Shown: positions 44,217 to 54,228 of the stretch, piece after piece | Layout of the letters: each line of letters opens with the position of its first letter | Numbering within the stretch: position 1 is the stretch's first letter | Assembly (NCBI RefSeq): GCF_001545115.1 | Contig: NZ_FCNU01000007.1 | Coordinates: 372,001-436,000 of the forward strand | Direction of reading: 5' to 3' | DNA: 64,000 nt | Source of the DNA: Candidatus Protochlamydia phocaeensis | GTDB lineage: Bacteria > Chlamydiota > Chlamydiia > Chlamydiales > Parachlamydiaceae | Notes under the pieces: generated by a model | Told to the model about the DNA's origin: nothing | Seen by the model: the letters and a program-made list of their open reading frames with translations, nothing else | Databases searched by the model: none | Made by a program: the position numbers and the translations under genes

Positions 44217-46994
44217 TTAAACTAATTCCAGAATTAATCCAGGCGGCAAGCGGTCGCCAAAGACTTGTTCTTGTTCAGCAGGCGTCAAGATTCGATCTTT
44301 CAGCCGATTTTGAAATCCTTCCTGCGGAAATTTTTCAATGATTTGGTTGATTAAAGCATCGGGCAAGTTAAGCTCCCGATGATCTGTCTTACGCGCTAGC
44401 TGCTCTAAAGCAAAGAAGTAGGATTCCCCTTCTTGAGAAGGGGCTTTAAGAAGTTGCTCTACCCATTTTGCACACATGTCTTTTGGCACAACCTGCCCAA
44501 CAGATCCATAAGCCAAATGCCTGGCTCCGATACGGCCAAGTGCCCATAAATCATAGCTATCGGCTTCTTGTTGAGCAATTTTAGAAAGCAAAGCCTCTCC
44601 CAGCCGAATTTTCAAAGGCAAGTCAATCCTTTCCAATGCGGCCAACGCTCGGATTTTCTCCGAATAAGCATAGGAATCCCCTTTTCTTCCGCCCTCAAGC
44701 TTTCCCGTTCTCTTATCAAATAAAGAAGCTGTCAATTCGCTGGCGATTTGCACCTGCTGTCCTTTACTTAGGCCGCCTGCAATTCGGCGAAAACAAATCC
44801 AATTTTGAATCTGACATTCTTGACTTTTAGCACTCTTCAAGTCCCCTAAAATAATTTTCCACATCTCTTTAATGCGAAAGTCATCTAAAGGAAAGCCGAA
44901 TCCAGGCCGCAAAAAGAAACCGGCAAGATTCCACCAACGCGCCTCGTGCTCCGGCGTCATTTTTCTTTGAGGCGCGCATTTTAATAAAGATTCCCATAAT
45001 TCCCTTAGCACACTCGGTGCCCAATCCCGTCTGGTCATTCCGATGCTTTCTTCCAACTTGTCCATAATTTGGTTGGGCTTAATGGGGGGAGAGGGTTGAA
45101 ACAGCGATTCCACTGTCTGTCTAGCCTCTTGCAAGTATCCTTTCTCAAAAGTCTCATCTTGTTGCTTAGCGCGCGTATTATTCATCAGATTATGGTCTTG
45201 TCCGGAAGCCGATCTCAACTGAAACTCTAGATTCCAACGGTGATCGGTCTTCTGCGACTCTACCCATAATTCCAGTGTTCCCACCGCCGTTAGCCGAATT
45301 CCTAAACGAACAGGGATCGTTTGTTGTTCTTCCTGATCAGTTTGTTTGCGGCCAAAGCGTAGAATGGTCTGAATAGGAGGAAGCCTCTGCATCTCTTCTT
45401 CTTGGATCTCTATTATTTCTCCTTCTCGATCAAACAAACGCACATGGGAAGTCAATAAATGGAAAGCAACAGGCCTATTAGGGCGCAGGGAAAAAATTTG
45501 ATCGGGCTGAAAGTGATGCCCTTCTTCTGCACCTCTAGGCAGCAAAGTTAAAGCTTTTCTGACCAGCCCCCCCTCGGCATTTTTGATATCCATTTCCAAA
45601 TAGTAAGAGCGCGGCAGCCCTCCGCCTATCGAAATTCCCATTCCGCGGCGGACCTTTCCATAATAAGCCGCTCCGCGTGCGACTGCTAAATCCAAGCTAG
45701 CTGAATCCAGTTGCTTGAGGGTTGATTGCGGAAACCAAGCCACCAGAGCTTGCACAATCGCCTGCTGGAAAGGCTCTGGTTTCATCGTTCCGCCATTGAA
45801 CAAAAGGTAATGGATTGCCTTTCCGGGTTCTAAATAACGGGCCTGCTGCAAAAAGTGGGCGAGGTGCTTGACAATGGAAGGCTCATCTTCATAGGGGAGG
45901 CCTACCGTCCTAAATCCCCGGCTTTTTTTGAGCTGCAAAGCTTCCGATAGCGGATAATGGCCAAAGAATCCCTGTACGAGCAAGTTCTCTAATTCCTGTC
46001 TTTGAATAGCTGTCGCCAAGCTGCCTTTAATGACGGAAGATCCCGTTCCTTGTAGAACAATCGAATAAGAGTCGTGAAGCTGAACATGAGGTTGAAGGAG
46101 ATGCTCCTTGGCTGCACGCGCTTCGGCCTGCAATTGAAGCCATTGAGTTGATTCAAGACCCGGATAGCCCTGCTGCAGCTTGTTTTCCAGATAATGCGCC
46201 AAAGCAACGTCCATATTATCGCCGCCCAAAAGAAGATGATCTCCAACAGCCATACGCTGAAAACCCAGCTGACCGTTCTTCTCTTGCACTTCGATGAGAC
46301 TGAAGTCTGTCGTTCCTCCTCCTATATCGCAAACCAGAATGCTTTCGCCTGCCTTAAATTGCTGCTCCCAATTTTTCTCATGCTGGGAAATCCAGCTATA
46401 GAAAGCCGCCTGAGGCTCTTCCAATAAAGTCACATGCGTAAGGCCGGCCAGGCGCGCCGCTTCAATTGTAAGCGTACGAGCCACTTCATCAAAAGAAGCG
46501 GGAACCGTCAGAAGAATGTCTTGCTCCTCAAATTCTGTTCCGGCCTCCTTGGCAATCGTTGCATTCCACGCTTCCTTTAAATGAGATAAATAGCGGGATG
46601 AAGCCTCCACAGGACTTAACCGTTGGGAAAGGTCAGCCGCTTCAACCGGTAAAATCTTATCACGTCGATTAGCCGCCACATTGCATAACCAGCTTTTTGC
46701 CGACTGAACCAACCGCGTCGGCACACGCGCTCCTTGTATTTTGGCCAGCTGGCCAACAAAAAAAGCCGTCTCTTCTTTCCAAGGTAAGCGCAATGAACCC
46801 GCCGGCCATTCCCCTTCTGCCGCTAAATAGCAAAAGGAAGGCAGCGAGGACAATGCATCGACTTTGCCCAAGGCAGTCAATTGAGGAATGGAAAAAAATT
46901 GCAACGGCCAATGAGCCGATTCCGTATCGATAAAGGCAACCGAGCTATTGGTTGTTCCCAAATCTATGCCAATAATATAACGCATATGATCCAT
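44217..46994 (-). CDS. Large Hsp70-like protein (DnaK/HscC-related, with C-terminal helical extension)
   Basis: The product is 925 residues; a second ATG three codons in (MRYIIGID) is an equally good start. The N-terminal ~420 residues form an actin-like ATPase: IGIDLGTTNSSVAF (phosphate 1), VCDIGGGTTDFSLIEV (phosphate 2) and LLFNGGTMKPEPFQ (adenosine motif). A short beta-type domain follows. Residues ~640-925 are helical, without the usual DnaK C-terminal lid, resembling the long Hsp70-like proteins with a DUF3731-type tail. It is probably a specialised chaperone rather than the main DnaK. Clients are unknown. It is followed by the SNF2 gene on the same strand. Confidence 0.88.
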   Translation of the reverse strand: MDHMRYIIGIDLGTTNSSVAFIDTESAHWPLQFFSIPQLTALGKVDALSSLPSFCYLAAEGEWPAGSLRLPWKEETAFFVGQLAKIQGARVPTRLVQSAKSWLCNVAANRRDKILPVEAADLSQRLSPVEASSRYLSHLKEAWNATIAKEAGTEFEEQDILLTVPASFDEVARTLTIEAARLAGLTHVTLLEEPQAAFYSWISQHEKNWEQQFKAGESILVCDIGGGTTDFSLIEVQEKNGQLGFQRMAVGDHLLLGGDNMDVALAHYLENKLQQGYPGLESTQWLQLQAEARAAKEHLLQPHVQLHDSYSIVLQGTGSSVIKGSLATAIQRQELENLLVQGFFGHYPLSEALQLKKSRGFRTVGLPYEDEPSIVKHLAHFLQQARYLEPGKAIHYLLFNGGTMKPEPFQQAIVQALVAWFPQSTLKQLDSASLDLAVARGAAYYGKVRRGMGISIGGGLPRSYYLEMDIKNAEGGLVRKALTLLPRGAEEGHHFQPDQIFSLRPNRPVAFHLLTSHVRLFDREGEIIEIQEEEMQRLPPIQTILRFGRKQTDQEEQQTIPVRLGIRLTAVGTLELWVESQKTDHRWNLEFQLRSASGQDHNLMNNTRAKQQDETFEKGYLQEARQTVESLFQPSPPIKPNQIMDKLEESIGMTRRDWAPSVLRELWESLLKCAPQRKMTPEHEARWWNLAGFFLRPGFGFPLDDFRIKEMWKIILGDLKSAKSQECQIQNWICFRRIAGGLSKGQQVQIASELTASLFDKRTGKLEGGRKGDSYAYSEKIRALAALERIDLPLKIRLGEALLSKIAQQEADSYDLWALGRIGARHLAYGSVGQVVPKDMCAKWVEQLLKAPSQEGESYFFALEQLARKTDHRELNLPDALINQIIEKFPQEGFQNRLKDRILTPAEQEQVFGDRLPPGLILELV

Positions 46995-47120
46995 TTCATT
47001 TTTGAGCTGGAGAAACGAAGCTGCTTTATAAAATTGAATTGAGCTTCAAATAGCGGCCATTTTTCTCAAAATGCTGATAAAATCAAACAAACAAACTTCT
47101 TTTATTTTAATCTAAACCTG

Positions 47121-47163
47121 AAAAAAATTTGAAGATAAGCCCATGTTAACAGGGCTTATCTTC
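47121..47163 (-). terminator. Rho-independent terminator of ald
   Basis: GAAGATAAGCCC (47131-47142) and GGGCTTATCTTC (47152-47163) form a perfect 12-base-pair stem. On the minus strand this is followed by AAATTTTTTT. It lies just after the ald stop. Confidence 0.9.
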
Positions 47164-47206
47164 TTAATCAATTACCTGAAGAAAGTATTCTAGTAGATAG
47201 GCGAGT

Positions 47207-48319
47207 TTAAGCCAATAAACTCTCGGCGGGAACGTAAGAATAGCCCAAATCATGTGCAACTGATTCATTTGTCACGTGACCATAGCAAACATTTAATCCG
47301 TGACGCAAGCCCACATGGTCGAGCAGCGCTTTTTTCCACCCTTTATTGGCAATCATTAACGCATAATCGCTAGTCGCATTCGTTAACGCTTGCGTAGATG
47401 TTCTTGCGCATGCCCCCGGCATATTGGTCACACAGTAATGGAGCACGCCATCGACAACATAAGTCGGATCCCCATGCGTCGTCGGCTTAGAAGTCTCTGC
47501 GCATCCTCCCTGATCAATGGCAACATCCACAATCACAGATCCAGGCGCCATTTTTTGAATCATTTGCCGTGTAATCAAGCGCGGTGCCGTTTTGCCAGGA
47601 ATAAGCACTGCACCGATAACCAAATCCGCCCGTGCCACAGCTTCCTCTATCGCTAGAGGAGAAGAATATAATGTTTTTAAGGCGGGACCAAACAAAGCAT
47701 CCAATGCACGCAACCGCGTAAGATCCCTATCTAAAATAGTCACGTCTGCTCCCAACCCCAACGCCATGCGGGCAGCCTCTGTTCCAACCACTCCTCCACC
47801 AATGACGACCACGCGCGCAGGCGAAACGCCTGGAACGCCTCCTAATAGCACTCCCCTTCCGCCATGATTGAGCTGCAAACTGGTCGCGCCAACTTGAATG
47901 GCTATGCGACCTGCAATTTCACTCATGGGAACCAACAGAGGAAGACGGCCATGGCTATCTAACACGGTTTCATAGGCAATTGCCACGACTTTTCTTTCGA
48001 TAAGATGCTTAGTTTGAACAGGATCTGGCGCAAGATGTAAATAACAAAATAAAATTTGCCCTTCTTTCAGGAGGGGAAATTCCGAGGCCTGGGGCTCTTT
48101 CACTTTGATGATCATCTCTGCATTATAAATGTCTTCTGCCGATTGCACAATTTTGGCCCCTGCAGCAGCAAACATCCCATCATTATAGCCAATTTTATCG
48201 CCTGCATGTGTCTGTACAAGGATTTGATGGCCAGCTTCCACCAATAAGCGAACCATACCGGGAGTTGCTCCTACACGGTATTCGTGATTTTTAATTTCTT
48301 TTGGAATGCCAATAATCAT
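47207..48319 (-). CDS. ald: Alanine dehydrogenase
   Basis: The 370-residue product has a GAGGT site. It has the complete Ald/PNT architecture: N-terminal [20 protein letters not shown], the conserved [11 protein letters not shown] segment, a Rossmann motif [20 protein letters not shown] with VTILDRD, and the end segments [22 protein letters not shown]. It catalyses NAD-dependent reversible deamination of L-alanine to pyruvate and ammonium. Length matches the family. It is monocistronic, with its own terminator. Confidence 0.96.
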   Translation of the reverse strand: MIIGIPKEIKNHEYRVGATPGMVRLLVEAGHQILVQTHAGDKIGYNDGMFAAAGAKIVQSAEDIYNAEMIIKVKEPQASEFPLLKEGQILFCYLHLAPDPVQTKHLIERKVVAIAYETVLDSHGRLPLLVPMSEIAGRIAIQVGATSLQLNHGGRGVLLGGVPGVSPARVVVIGGGVVGTEAARMALGLGADVTILDRDLTRLRALDALFGPALKTLYSSPLAIEEAVARADLVIGAVLIPGKTAPRLITRQMIQKMAPGSVIVDVAIDQGGCAETSKPTTHGDPTYVVDGVLHYCVTNMPGACARTSTQALTNATSDYALMIANKGWKKALLDHVGLRHGLNVCYGHVTNESVAHDLGYSYVPAESLLA

Positions 48320-48424
48320 AACGACCTCAGTGAGTTATTAATAGACAAACGAATGGCGTAAGTGTAGCGCAGAGAAACGATTTGTGACCAATAAAAAATA
48401 ATTGAAGAAAAGGAGCAATCCGAT

Positions 48425-48472
48425 AAGGGAACCATCGAATCTAGGCAGTTAATGGTTTTAGAACGATCTAAA
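48425..48472. repeat. Fragment of the dispersed palindromic repeat
   Basis: CGAATCTAGGCAGTTAATGG then TTTTAGAACGATCT matches the right arm (CGAATCTAGGCCATTAGCGG then TTTTAA...). No left arm is present. Confidence 0.5.
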
Positions 48473-48553
48473 TCGAAAATAATTTAAAGCTTCCACACAA
48501 ATTAGACCAATTAACCATCAAATTAAATTTAAATAATAAATTTATTTGAATTA

Positions 48554-48567
48554 TGCTATACTATAAT
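48554..48567 (+). promoter_or_regulatory. Putative extended -10 promoter
   Basis: TG-C-TATACT (48554-48562), overlapped by TATAAT (48562-48567), lies in AT-rich DNA 36-50 bases before the start of the proline-rich protein. It is the same type as the T3S-region promoters. No clear -35 is seen. Confidence 0.5.
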
Positions 48568-48602
48568 TATTACAAGACATTATTTTCAAATTAGGAGAAT
48601 TA

Positions 48603-49796
48603 ATGAATATTAATCCTAATTCATTAGTTAATTCTCAGGAATTAGCCGGTTTACAAGCACGGGGCATTACAGTTAAAGCTGATGCTCAACAAAAAATGGG
48701 AATTATTGAAGTAAACGGCAAGGCTTTTTCCGTCAAGCTCGCGTCCATTCAATCCGATCATCCCTTGGATGAGGCAGCGCTTACTCAATTAGCTGCCAAA
48801 GTCGCCTATATGCTGCTCATGAAAGATTTCTTTAAAGATGAATTTAGCGGAGCGCAGATCAATCGCGAAGGGATCAAAGATTTAAGGGACCACAAAATCG
48901 TTCCCCATCATGAAGAAGGGAAGGCAGATACGAGCGGCCACTACCAGGCAATCCAAAACTTCATTGGCCAAAGGCTATTAGGTAAAGAAGAAGAAGAGAA
49001 GCCGCCCCCTCTTCCACCAAGAGAAGACGAGCATTCCGTTCAAGAGGAGGAAAAACCGCTTTCTGGTGAACAACCAGTCCCCTTGCCGCCAAGAAGAGAG
49101 TTAGATACCTCTAAAGACGAAGTCTCTCCGGAAGCAGCGATTGAAAGCGGAGAGAAAGCGCAAGTTAAAGAATCTGTTGAAAAAAACACATTCGCTGTGG
49201 AAAACGAGCCACCCATTCAGCCCCCTGAAGAAGGGGTAAAAGAAACAGAAACGCCTCAGACGGGATTGAGTTCTACTCTTGCACAAATTCGTCAAGGCAA
49301 TTTTAAATTAAAGGATGCGAAAAAACGCGAACTGGCGCCTCATACAAAACCACCTAGCAGCGAAACTCTCACTATTGGCGATATCCTCATAAAAGCTATT
49401 TCGAATGTTCCTAATCAAGAAGACACGGAAGATAGGGCGGAAGTCGATGAATTTGAAGATCAGCCTTCTCCGCCTATTAACAAGGAAGAGCCTGAGTCGG
49501 TCTATCTCAAAAATGTTGAGGAAAGCGACCATAGTGGGAAAAAGGAAGATCCATTAGAGGAAGGCCGCAAAGCGCAAATAGATCAAGAAGCAGAGAAAAA
49601 AAAGGAAATAAGCGAAGCAACGCGCAAACAAGAAGAAATTAAAAAAGAGACAAACGAGAAAGAGACGAAGCAAGAACACGAAGAGAGCATACAAAAACTT
49701 CAGCAAAAGCTTGCAAACGCTTTGTTTAATAGACGCCAAGCTATAGCAGATCCCGATGATCTCAGCGAGGAAGAAGAGGATATTTCGGATTTTTAA
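48603..49796 (+). CDS. Proline-rich, charged hypothetical protein; effector candidate
   Basis: The 397-residue product has an AGGAG site. Residues ~1-115 may fold (GIIEVNGKAFSVKLASIQSD). Residues ~125-175 contain two proline/arginine motifs, PPPLPPRE (134-141) and PVPLPPRRE (158-166). Both fit the class II SH3-ligand pattern PxxPx[K/R]. The rest is highly charged and disordered-looking, with a Lys/Glu coiled-coil at ~315-375 and an acidic end. There is no signal peptide. The promoter resembles those of the T3S genes. Eukaryote-type linear motifs plus this promoter make it a T3S effector candidate, by inference. Confidence 0.75.
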   Translation: MNINPNSLVNSQELAGLQARGITVKADAQQKMGIIEVNGKAFSVKLASIQSDHPLDEAALTQLAAKVAYMLLMKDFFKDEFSGAQINREGIKDLRDHKIVPHHEEGKADTSGHYQAIQNFIGQRLLGKEEEEKPPPLPPREDEHSVQEEEKPLSGEQPVPLPPRRELDTSKDEVSPEAAIESGEKAQVKESVEKNTFAVENEPPIQPPEEGVKETETPQTGLSSTLAQIRQGNFKLKDAKKRELAPHTKPPSSETLTIGDILIKAISNVPNQEDTEDRAEVDEFEDQPSPPINKEEPESVYLKNVEESDHSGKKEDPLEEGRKAQIDQEAEKKKEISEATRKQEEIKKETNEKETKQEHEESIQKLQQKLANALFNRRQAIADPDDLSEEEEDISDF

Positions 49797-49823
49797 TTAA
49801 AACCTTGAAATCATTTTAGAGCT

Positions 49824-50381
49824 ATGAAGACATATTATCTGTTTGGCATGAAGCTTCTCAATATCGGCCTGAGCAAGCTCGCATTAAATAAATTTGCCTT
49901 TTTTTCCTCTTCCCAGCAAGAGGGATTTGCGAAGGCGTTAGAGGAGCTCCTGGGAATTTTCAACAAACCATTGGAAAGCTTTATGGGTGCTTGGCTGGTA
50001 GGAAAACTAGCCAAGGATTCCGGAGTCTCCCAAGCAACGATTGCAGAGGCTGGCGGGATTTTTTTTCCTCTAGCGACAGCCGTCCAAGCCGTAGCCCAAA
50101 AAGCTTTCGATGCCATGGGCTGGCAGCCAAGCCAATGGCGAAATTGGACGGAAAAGTCCTTAGTCATCATCAGCTCCGCCGCGCTTGCAGCCAAAATTGC
50201 CGTTGAGCTAGGCCTTGTCTCTTCCATCAAAATGGGCTTGCTCTCTGTCGCTAGTGCGGCGCTTTATGTGCTAGCGCCCCTTCTTCTTGTGCGCAGCGTA
50301 GCCGAGGCTGCCCGTTTGATGAAAAAATATCGGGACAAGCGTCAAATGGCTCCTTTAGCCATCCCCTTCAAGCCCCATTAA
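49824..50381 (+). CDS. Small hypothetical membrane-associated protein
   Basis: The 185-residue product starts 27 bases after the proline-rich gene and is possibly co-transcribed. Hydrophobic segments include AGGIFFPLATAVQAVAQKAF, KSLVIISSAALAAKIAVELG and a longer C-terminal one (LLSVASAALYVLAPLLLV), ending in a basic tail. I recognise no family. Clustered hydrophobic helices near the C-terminus resemble the bilobed segments of inclusion-membrane-type proteins, but the match is loose. It converges on smc with a 7-base gap. Confidence 0.65.
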   Translation: MKTYYLFGMKLLNIGLSKLALNKFAFFSSSQQEGFAKALEELLGIFNKPLESFMGAWLVGKLAKDSGVSQATIAEAGGIFFPLATAVQAVAQKAFDAMGWQPSQWRNWTEKSLVIISSAALAAKIAVELGLVSSIKMGLLSVASAALYVLAPLLLVRSVAEAARLMKKYRDKRQMAPLAIPFKPH

Positions 50382-50388
50382 GCAAATA

Positions 50389-53300
50389 TTAAACGATTGC
50401 CACTTCCGGCGTTGCCTCATGGGCGAATTCGAGCGAAAGCAGCTTTGAAACGCCTTTTTCCTCCATTGAAACCCCGAAAAGAACATCGCCTATCGCCATT
50501 GTGCGTTTATTGTGCGTGACAATCAAAAATTGGCAGCGGTCGATGAAATGCTTGACGACATTGACAAAGCGCTCCACGTTGGAGTCATCCAAAGGAGCAT
50601 CGATCTCATCCAAGATACAGAAGGGAGCGGACTTTACTTCAAAAATGGCAAATAGAAGAGCAACAGCCGTCAAGCATTTTTCTCCCCCTGAGAGCAAGCT
50701 TATTGAGCGCATTTGCTTGCCCGGTGGCTTAGCGCTAATTTCGATGCCGGCCTCTAAAATATTATCCGTTTCGGTAAATTGCAGATCCGCTTCACCGCCA
50801 TTGAACAGGATCTCGAAATTCTTTTTAAAATTGGATCGAATAGCCTCAAACGTCTCTTTAAACAATTTGCGGCTTTCCCCATCCAACTGGGTGATAATCT
50901 GCAAGAGTTCCTCTTTAGAGTGCTGCATGTCGCCCAGCTGCTGGCTTAAAAAATCATAGCGGACTTTTTGCTTTTCCAACTCTTCAATCGAGGTCAAATT
51001 GACATCCCCTGCCGCCTGCAAGGCCTGCCGTAAACTGCGGATTTGCTTTTCTGTCTGTTCAAGCGTTTTATCTAGGGGAAGAGGAAATTTGAGGATGTCT
51101 TCAATCGTCAATTGATAGCGCTCATATAATTCGCTGCTCAAAGCCTCTAAAGCAGACGCAATATGGGCTTCTTGGATTTTTAATTGGGTCAAATCGTTTT
51201 CCACTTTTTTGACCTTCTCGTAGTGTAAAGAGAACTCCTTTTCAAGAGCTTCCAGATCAGCCTTTAATGTTTCTCTTTCTTTTTCTAAAGCATTGCATCC
51301 CTCTGCAGACTCAGCCAACCTGTTTTCTATCGCTGCAAAAATTTGCTTGTGCTGTTCAGCCTTTTCCTTCAAAAGGGCTTGCTGATCGCCAGACTCCTCC
51401 AATTCCTCTGTCAAGCGCAGCACGTGAGCCTCATGGTCTTGTTCTTTTACTTCCAATAAGCGGGCTTGGTGCAAAAGTTGGTGCTTATTTTCCGATAATT
51501 GCCGATAGGTTTCTCCCTTTTCTTTCTGATCTTGCAATTGGATGCGCAAGGCCCCTTCTTGCTTATCCAATTCCACTTGAAGGACATCCCTTTCTTGCTG
51601 TTGCTGAATTAATTCTTGCCTCAAGACAAAGTGCTTGTCTTGCAGGTCTTTTAGCAGTCCTGCCTGTTGATCGATCAGCTGTTCGAGCTGGCTCCTATCT
51701 TTTTCATTTTGCTCTTGTTCAGCTTTGAGCTTTTCTTGGTCTCCAAGGGCACGTTGCACTCCAAAATTAACCTCTACGAGCTTCATTTCGTCGCGCCTTA
51801 GCATTTTATCCAATTCGGCTCTTTCCATTTGCAATTGGGCGCGGCGCTGCTGCAAGTGAAGCAACTTTTGCTCCAAGGCTGCCACTTGCCCTTCTTTATC
51901 GAGCAATTCCTCTTCTAACTGCTTTAATTCCGATTCACGCAAAAAGACTTGGTTTTCGCTGGGTTTCACTTTAAAGAACACCCCGCGATAATCAATGAAC
52001 GCTCCTTGAACGCTCCATCCTTCGCGTTGTCCAATCGCTTGCAAAAGAGCGAGGGCTTCTTCATGAGAGGCCACTCTATCAACATTCTTCAAAAAATGTT
52101 CGGCAAGCGGATTAGAAGCTACGAATTTTAAGAAGCTTCCTTTATTTTCGATTTTGGAATTGCTTTGAAGTTTGTTTATCATTTCTATGCAAACCAAAGA
52201 GTAATCCTGAATCCCTTCTTTTTCAGCAAATTGGATTAAATGTTCGAAATCCGTTTGAGCGTCTACCACCAATGTTTGAGAATATAGGCGCAAGATAACT
52301 GCTAAAGCCTCTGCCGCTTCAGGAGAAGGAGAAAGGAATTCATAGAGAGGGCGTAATTTTTGATAAAAAAGGCTCGATTTATTTTGCGATTCTTGCAAAA
52401 GTCGCTTACTTCCGGAAGAAAAGCCCTCATGGTCTTCGCGCATACGCAAGAGAACTTTTTGACGAGCCTTTCCTTCCATAACTTTTCTGCGCAGGCCTTC
52501 CGCTTCCTTTTGCCTGGTTTCGTTTTCTTGAATCGACAGCTTCAACTCTTCCTCATATTGATCCAAACGATCTTTATGGGAATCAACAAGCGCAGCCACT
52601 TGCTGAAGATGCTTTCTTTTTTCTTGAAGAATTTGAGCCAACTGCGTCAGCTCTTCCACCAGTTCGCTTTTGCGTTTTTCCAGCTGCTTTTTTCTTTCTT
52701 GATTATTTTCCAAGCGCACTTCGGCCTGCTTGATATCGCTGACAAATTGATTTTCCTGCTGCAAAATTTTTAAATGCATCTGATGCTTGGCCTGCAAGTC
52801 TTGACGCATCTGAAGGACTTCTTTTTCTTTAAATTTAACTTTATCCTGCTGATGCGATAGCTTGGCCTCTATTTCCTTAAATTCTTCCTCCAGCATCTTT
52901 TGCTTTTGCTCGATCTCTTGAAGAGCCTTTACACGAGTCTGTTTGGCAAGCGCCAGTTCTTCTAGCTCTCTTTTGACCTTTTTCTCTTTTTGCTGGATCT
53001 CCTGCAGGCGTTGCTGCTGGGCTTGCTGATCGCGTAGAAGCAATTCTTTTTCATTTCGTACTGTAAAAAGCTCTTCATTTTTGGCCTTTAAATTTCTCTC
53101 ATTCAGTTGAATGGCAAGCTTAATCTCTTCCCCTTGATTATGCTTCAATACCGACTCTTCCTGGCATTCCCTCAACAATTCCTGTTGCTTGAGCTGCTTA
53201 TCGGCAATTTCGCCTCTTTTTTTGTCAAAGCTATTCCAACGAAGAGCGAAGGCCGCTTTTTCTAATCCTTCCAGCTGGGTTTTATTTTCTTTAAAAACAA

Positions 53301-53937
53301 GCGCTTTTTCAGCCTGCGCCTGAAGCGTTTGAATATGCTTTTCAACTTCTTGATGGATATCTTTTACGCGTGAGAAATTCAAATCAGCCTGCTCAAGCCT
53401 CTTGAGGGCTTCTTTTTTGCGTTGCAAGAAGCGTAAAATCCCCGCTGCCTCTTCAAAGATATGCCGCCTTTCTAGAGGCGTATAACTGATGACCTGATCT
53501 AATTTTCCCTGCTCGAAAATCGAGAAGGCGTTACGGCCAATTCCGGAATCCAAAAATAAGCTCTGAACGTCTTTGAGGCGTACAGGATTGCCATTAATAA
53601 AATACTCCGACTCCCCGCTTCGATGCAAGCGCCGCGTCAAGGTAATTTCTTCATAATCAATTGGCAAAGTGCCTTGCACCTCAGTCAAAGTCAAGGACAC
53701 CTCGGCGAAATTCAGAGGCTTGCGCTGGCTTGTTCCGGCAAAAATAACATCAGGCATTTTATTGCCGCGCATGGATTTAGCAGACTGTTCCCCTAAAACC
53801 CAGCGAAAAGCATCGGCAATATTCGATTTTCCGCATCCATTGGGACCGACAATACAAGTAATCCCCTTGTCAAAATGCAAAATTGTTTTTTCGGCAAATG
53901 ATTTGAATCCGATAAGAACAAGCTTTTTTAAGCGCAC
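50389..53937 (-). CDS. smc: Chromosome segregation SMC ATPase
   Basis: The product is 1182 residues. A GTG start is chosen because AGGAGG lies just upstream on the minus strand and the sequence begins MRLKKLVLIGFKSFAEKTIL, typical of SMC. Walker A is GPNGCGKSNIADAFRWVLGE. Long coiled-coil arms flank a hinge at roughly 515-665. The C-terminal lobe has the signature LLSGGEKCLTAVALLFAIF and Walker B APFCILDEIDAPLDDSNVERF. It organises and helps segregate the chromosome together with ScpA and ScpB, which are not in this window. Confidence 0.96.
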   Translation of the reverse strand: MRLKKLVLIGFKSFAEKTILHFDKGITCIVGPNGCGKSNIADAFRWVLGEQSAKSMRGNKMPDVIFAGTSQRKPLNFAEVSLTLTEVQGTLPIDYEEITLTRRLHRSGESEYFINGNPVRLKDVQSLFLDSGIGRNAFSIFEQGKLDQVISYTPLERRHIFEEAAGILRFLQRKKEALKRLEQADLNFSRVKDIHQEVEKHIQTLQAQAEKALVFKENKTQLEGLEKAAFALRWNSFDKKRGEIADKQLKQQELLRECQEESVLKHNQGEEIKLAIQLNERNLKAKNEELFTVRNEKELLLRDQQAQQQRLQEIQQKEKKVKRELEELALAKQTRVKALQEIEQKQKMLEEEFKEIEAKLSHQQDKVKFKEKEVLQMRQDLQAKHQMHLKILQQENQFVSDIKQAEVRLENNQERKKQLEKRKSELVEELTQLAQILQEKRKHLQQVAALVDSHKDRLDQYEEELKLSIQENETRQKEAEGLRRKVMEGKARQKVLLRMREDHEGFSSGSKRLLQESQNKSSLFYQKLRPLYEFLSPSPEAAEALAVILRLYSQTLVVDAQTDFEHLIQFAEKEGIQDYSLVCIEMINKLQSNSKIENKGSFLKFVASNPLAEHFLKNVDRVASHEEALALLQAIGQREGWSVQGAFIDYRGVFFKVKPSENQVFLRESELKQLEEELLDKEGQVAALEQKLLHLQQRRAQLQMERAELDKMLRRDEMKLVEVNFGVQRALGDQEKLKAEQEQNEKDRSQLEQLIDQQAGLLKDLQDKHFVLRQELIQQQQERDVLQVELDKQEGALRIQLQDQKEKGETYRQLSENKHQLLHQARLLEVKEQDHEAHVLRLTEELEESGDQQALLKEKAEQHKQIFAAIENRLAESAEGCNALEKERETLKADLEALEKEFSLHYEKVKKVENDLTQLKIQEAHIASALEALSSELYERYQLTIEDILKFPLPLDKTLEQTEKQIRSLRQALQAAGDVNLTSIEELEKQKVRYDFLSQQLGDMQHSKEELLQIITQLDGESRKLFKETFEAIRSNFKKNFEILFNGGEADLQFTETDNILEAGIEISAKPPGKQMRSISLLSGGEKCLTAVALLFAIFEVKSAPFCILDEIDAPLDDSNVERFVNVVKHFIDRCQFLIVTHNKRTMAIGDVLFGVSMEEKGVSKLLSLEFAHEATPEVAIV

Positions 53938-54188
53938 GCAAGACCTCCTTTATGCAACAGCAAATAGCATACAGAAGGAAGAATTCACAATCTAGCCTGA
54001 TCCATCGGTTTAAGATATTTTAAAATTTCCTATAAAAGAAAGACGGCCTATGCAGCTAATAAATAAGAAGGGGAGCAATAAAACCTGTCGCCAAATTCAT
54101 GGATTCAAGTTTTTATTAGAATCGATCCTTCTTTGCCTTAAATTCTTTCCTCCTTCTTAATTTCCTTTTTTTAAAGAATAGAGTTTTT

Positions 54189-54194
54189 TATAAT
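54189..54194 (+). promoter_or_regulatory. Possible -10 element of serS
   Basis: TATAAT lies 35 bases before the serS start. The -35 region is only T-rich, so this is a weak call. Confidence 0.35.
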
Positions 54195-54228
54195 TAAACA
54201 GGAATTAGACTTAAGAAAGGTTTCTTTT

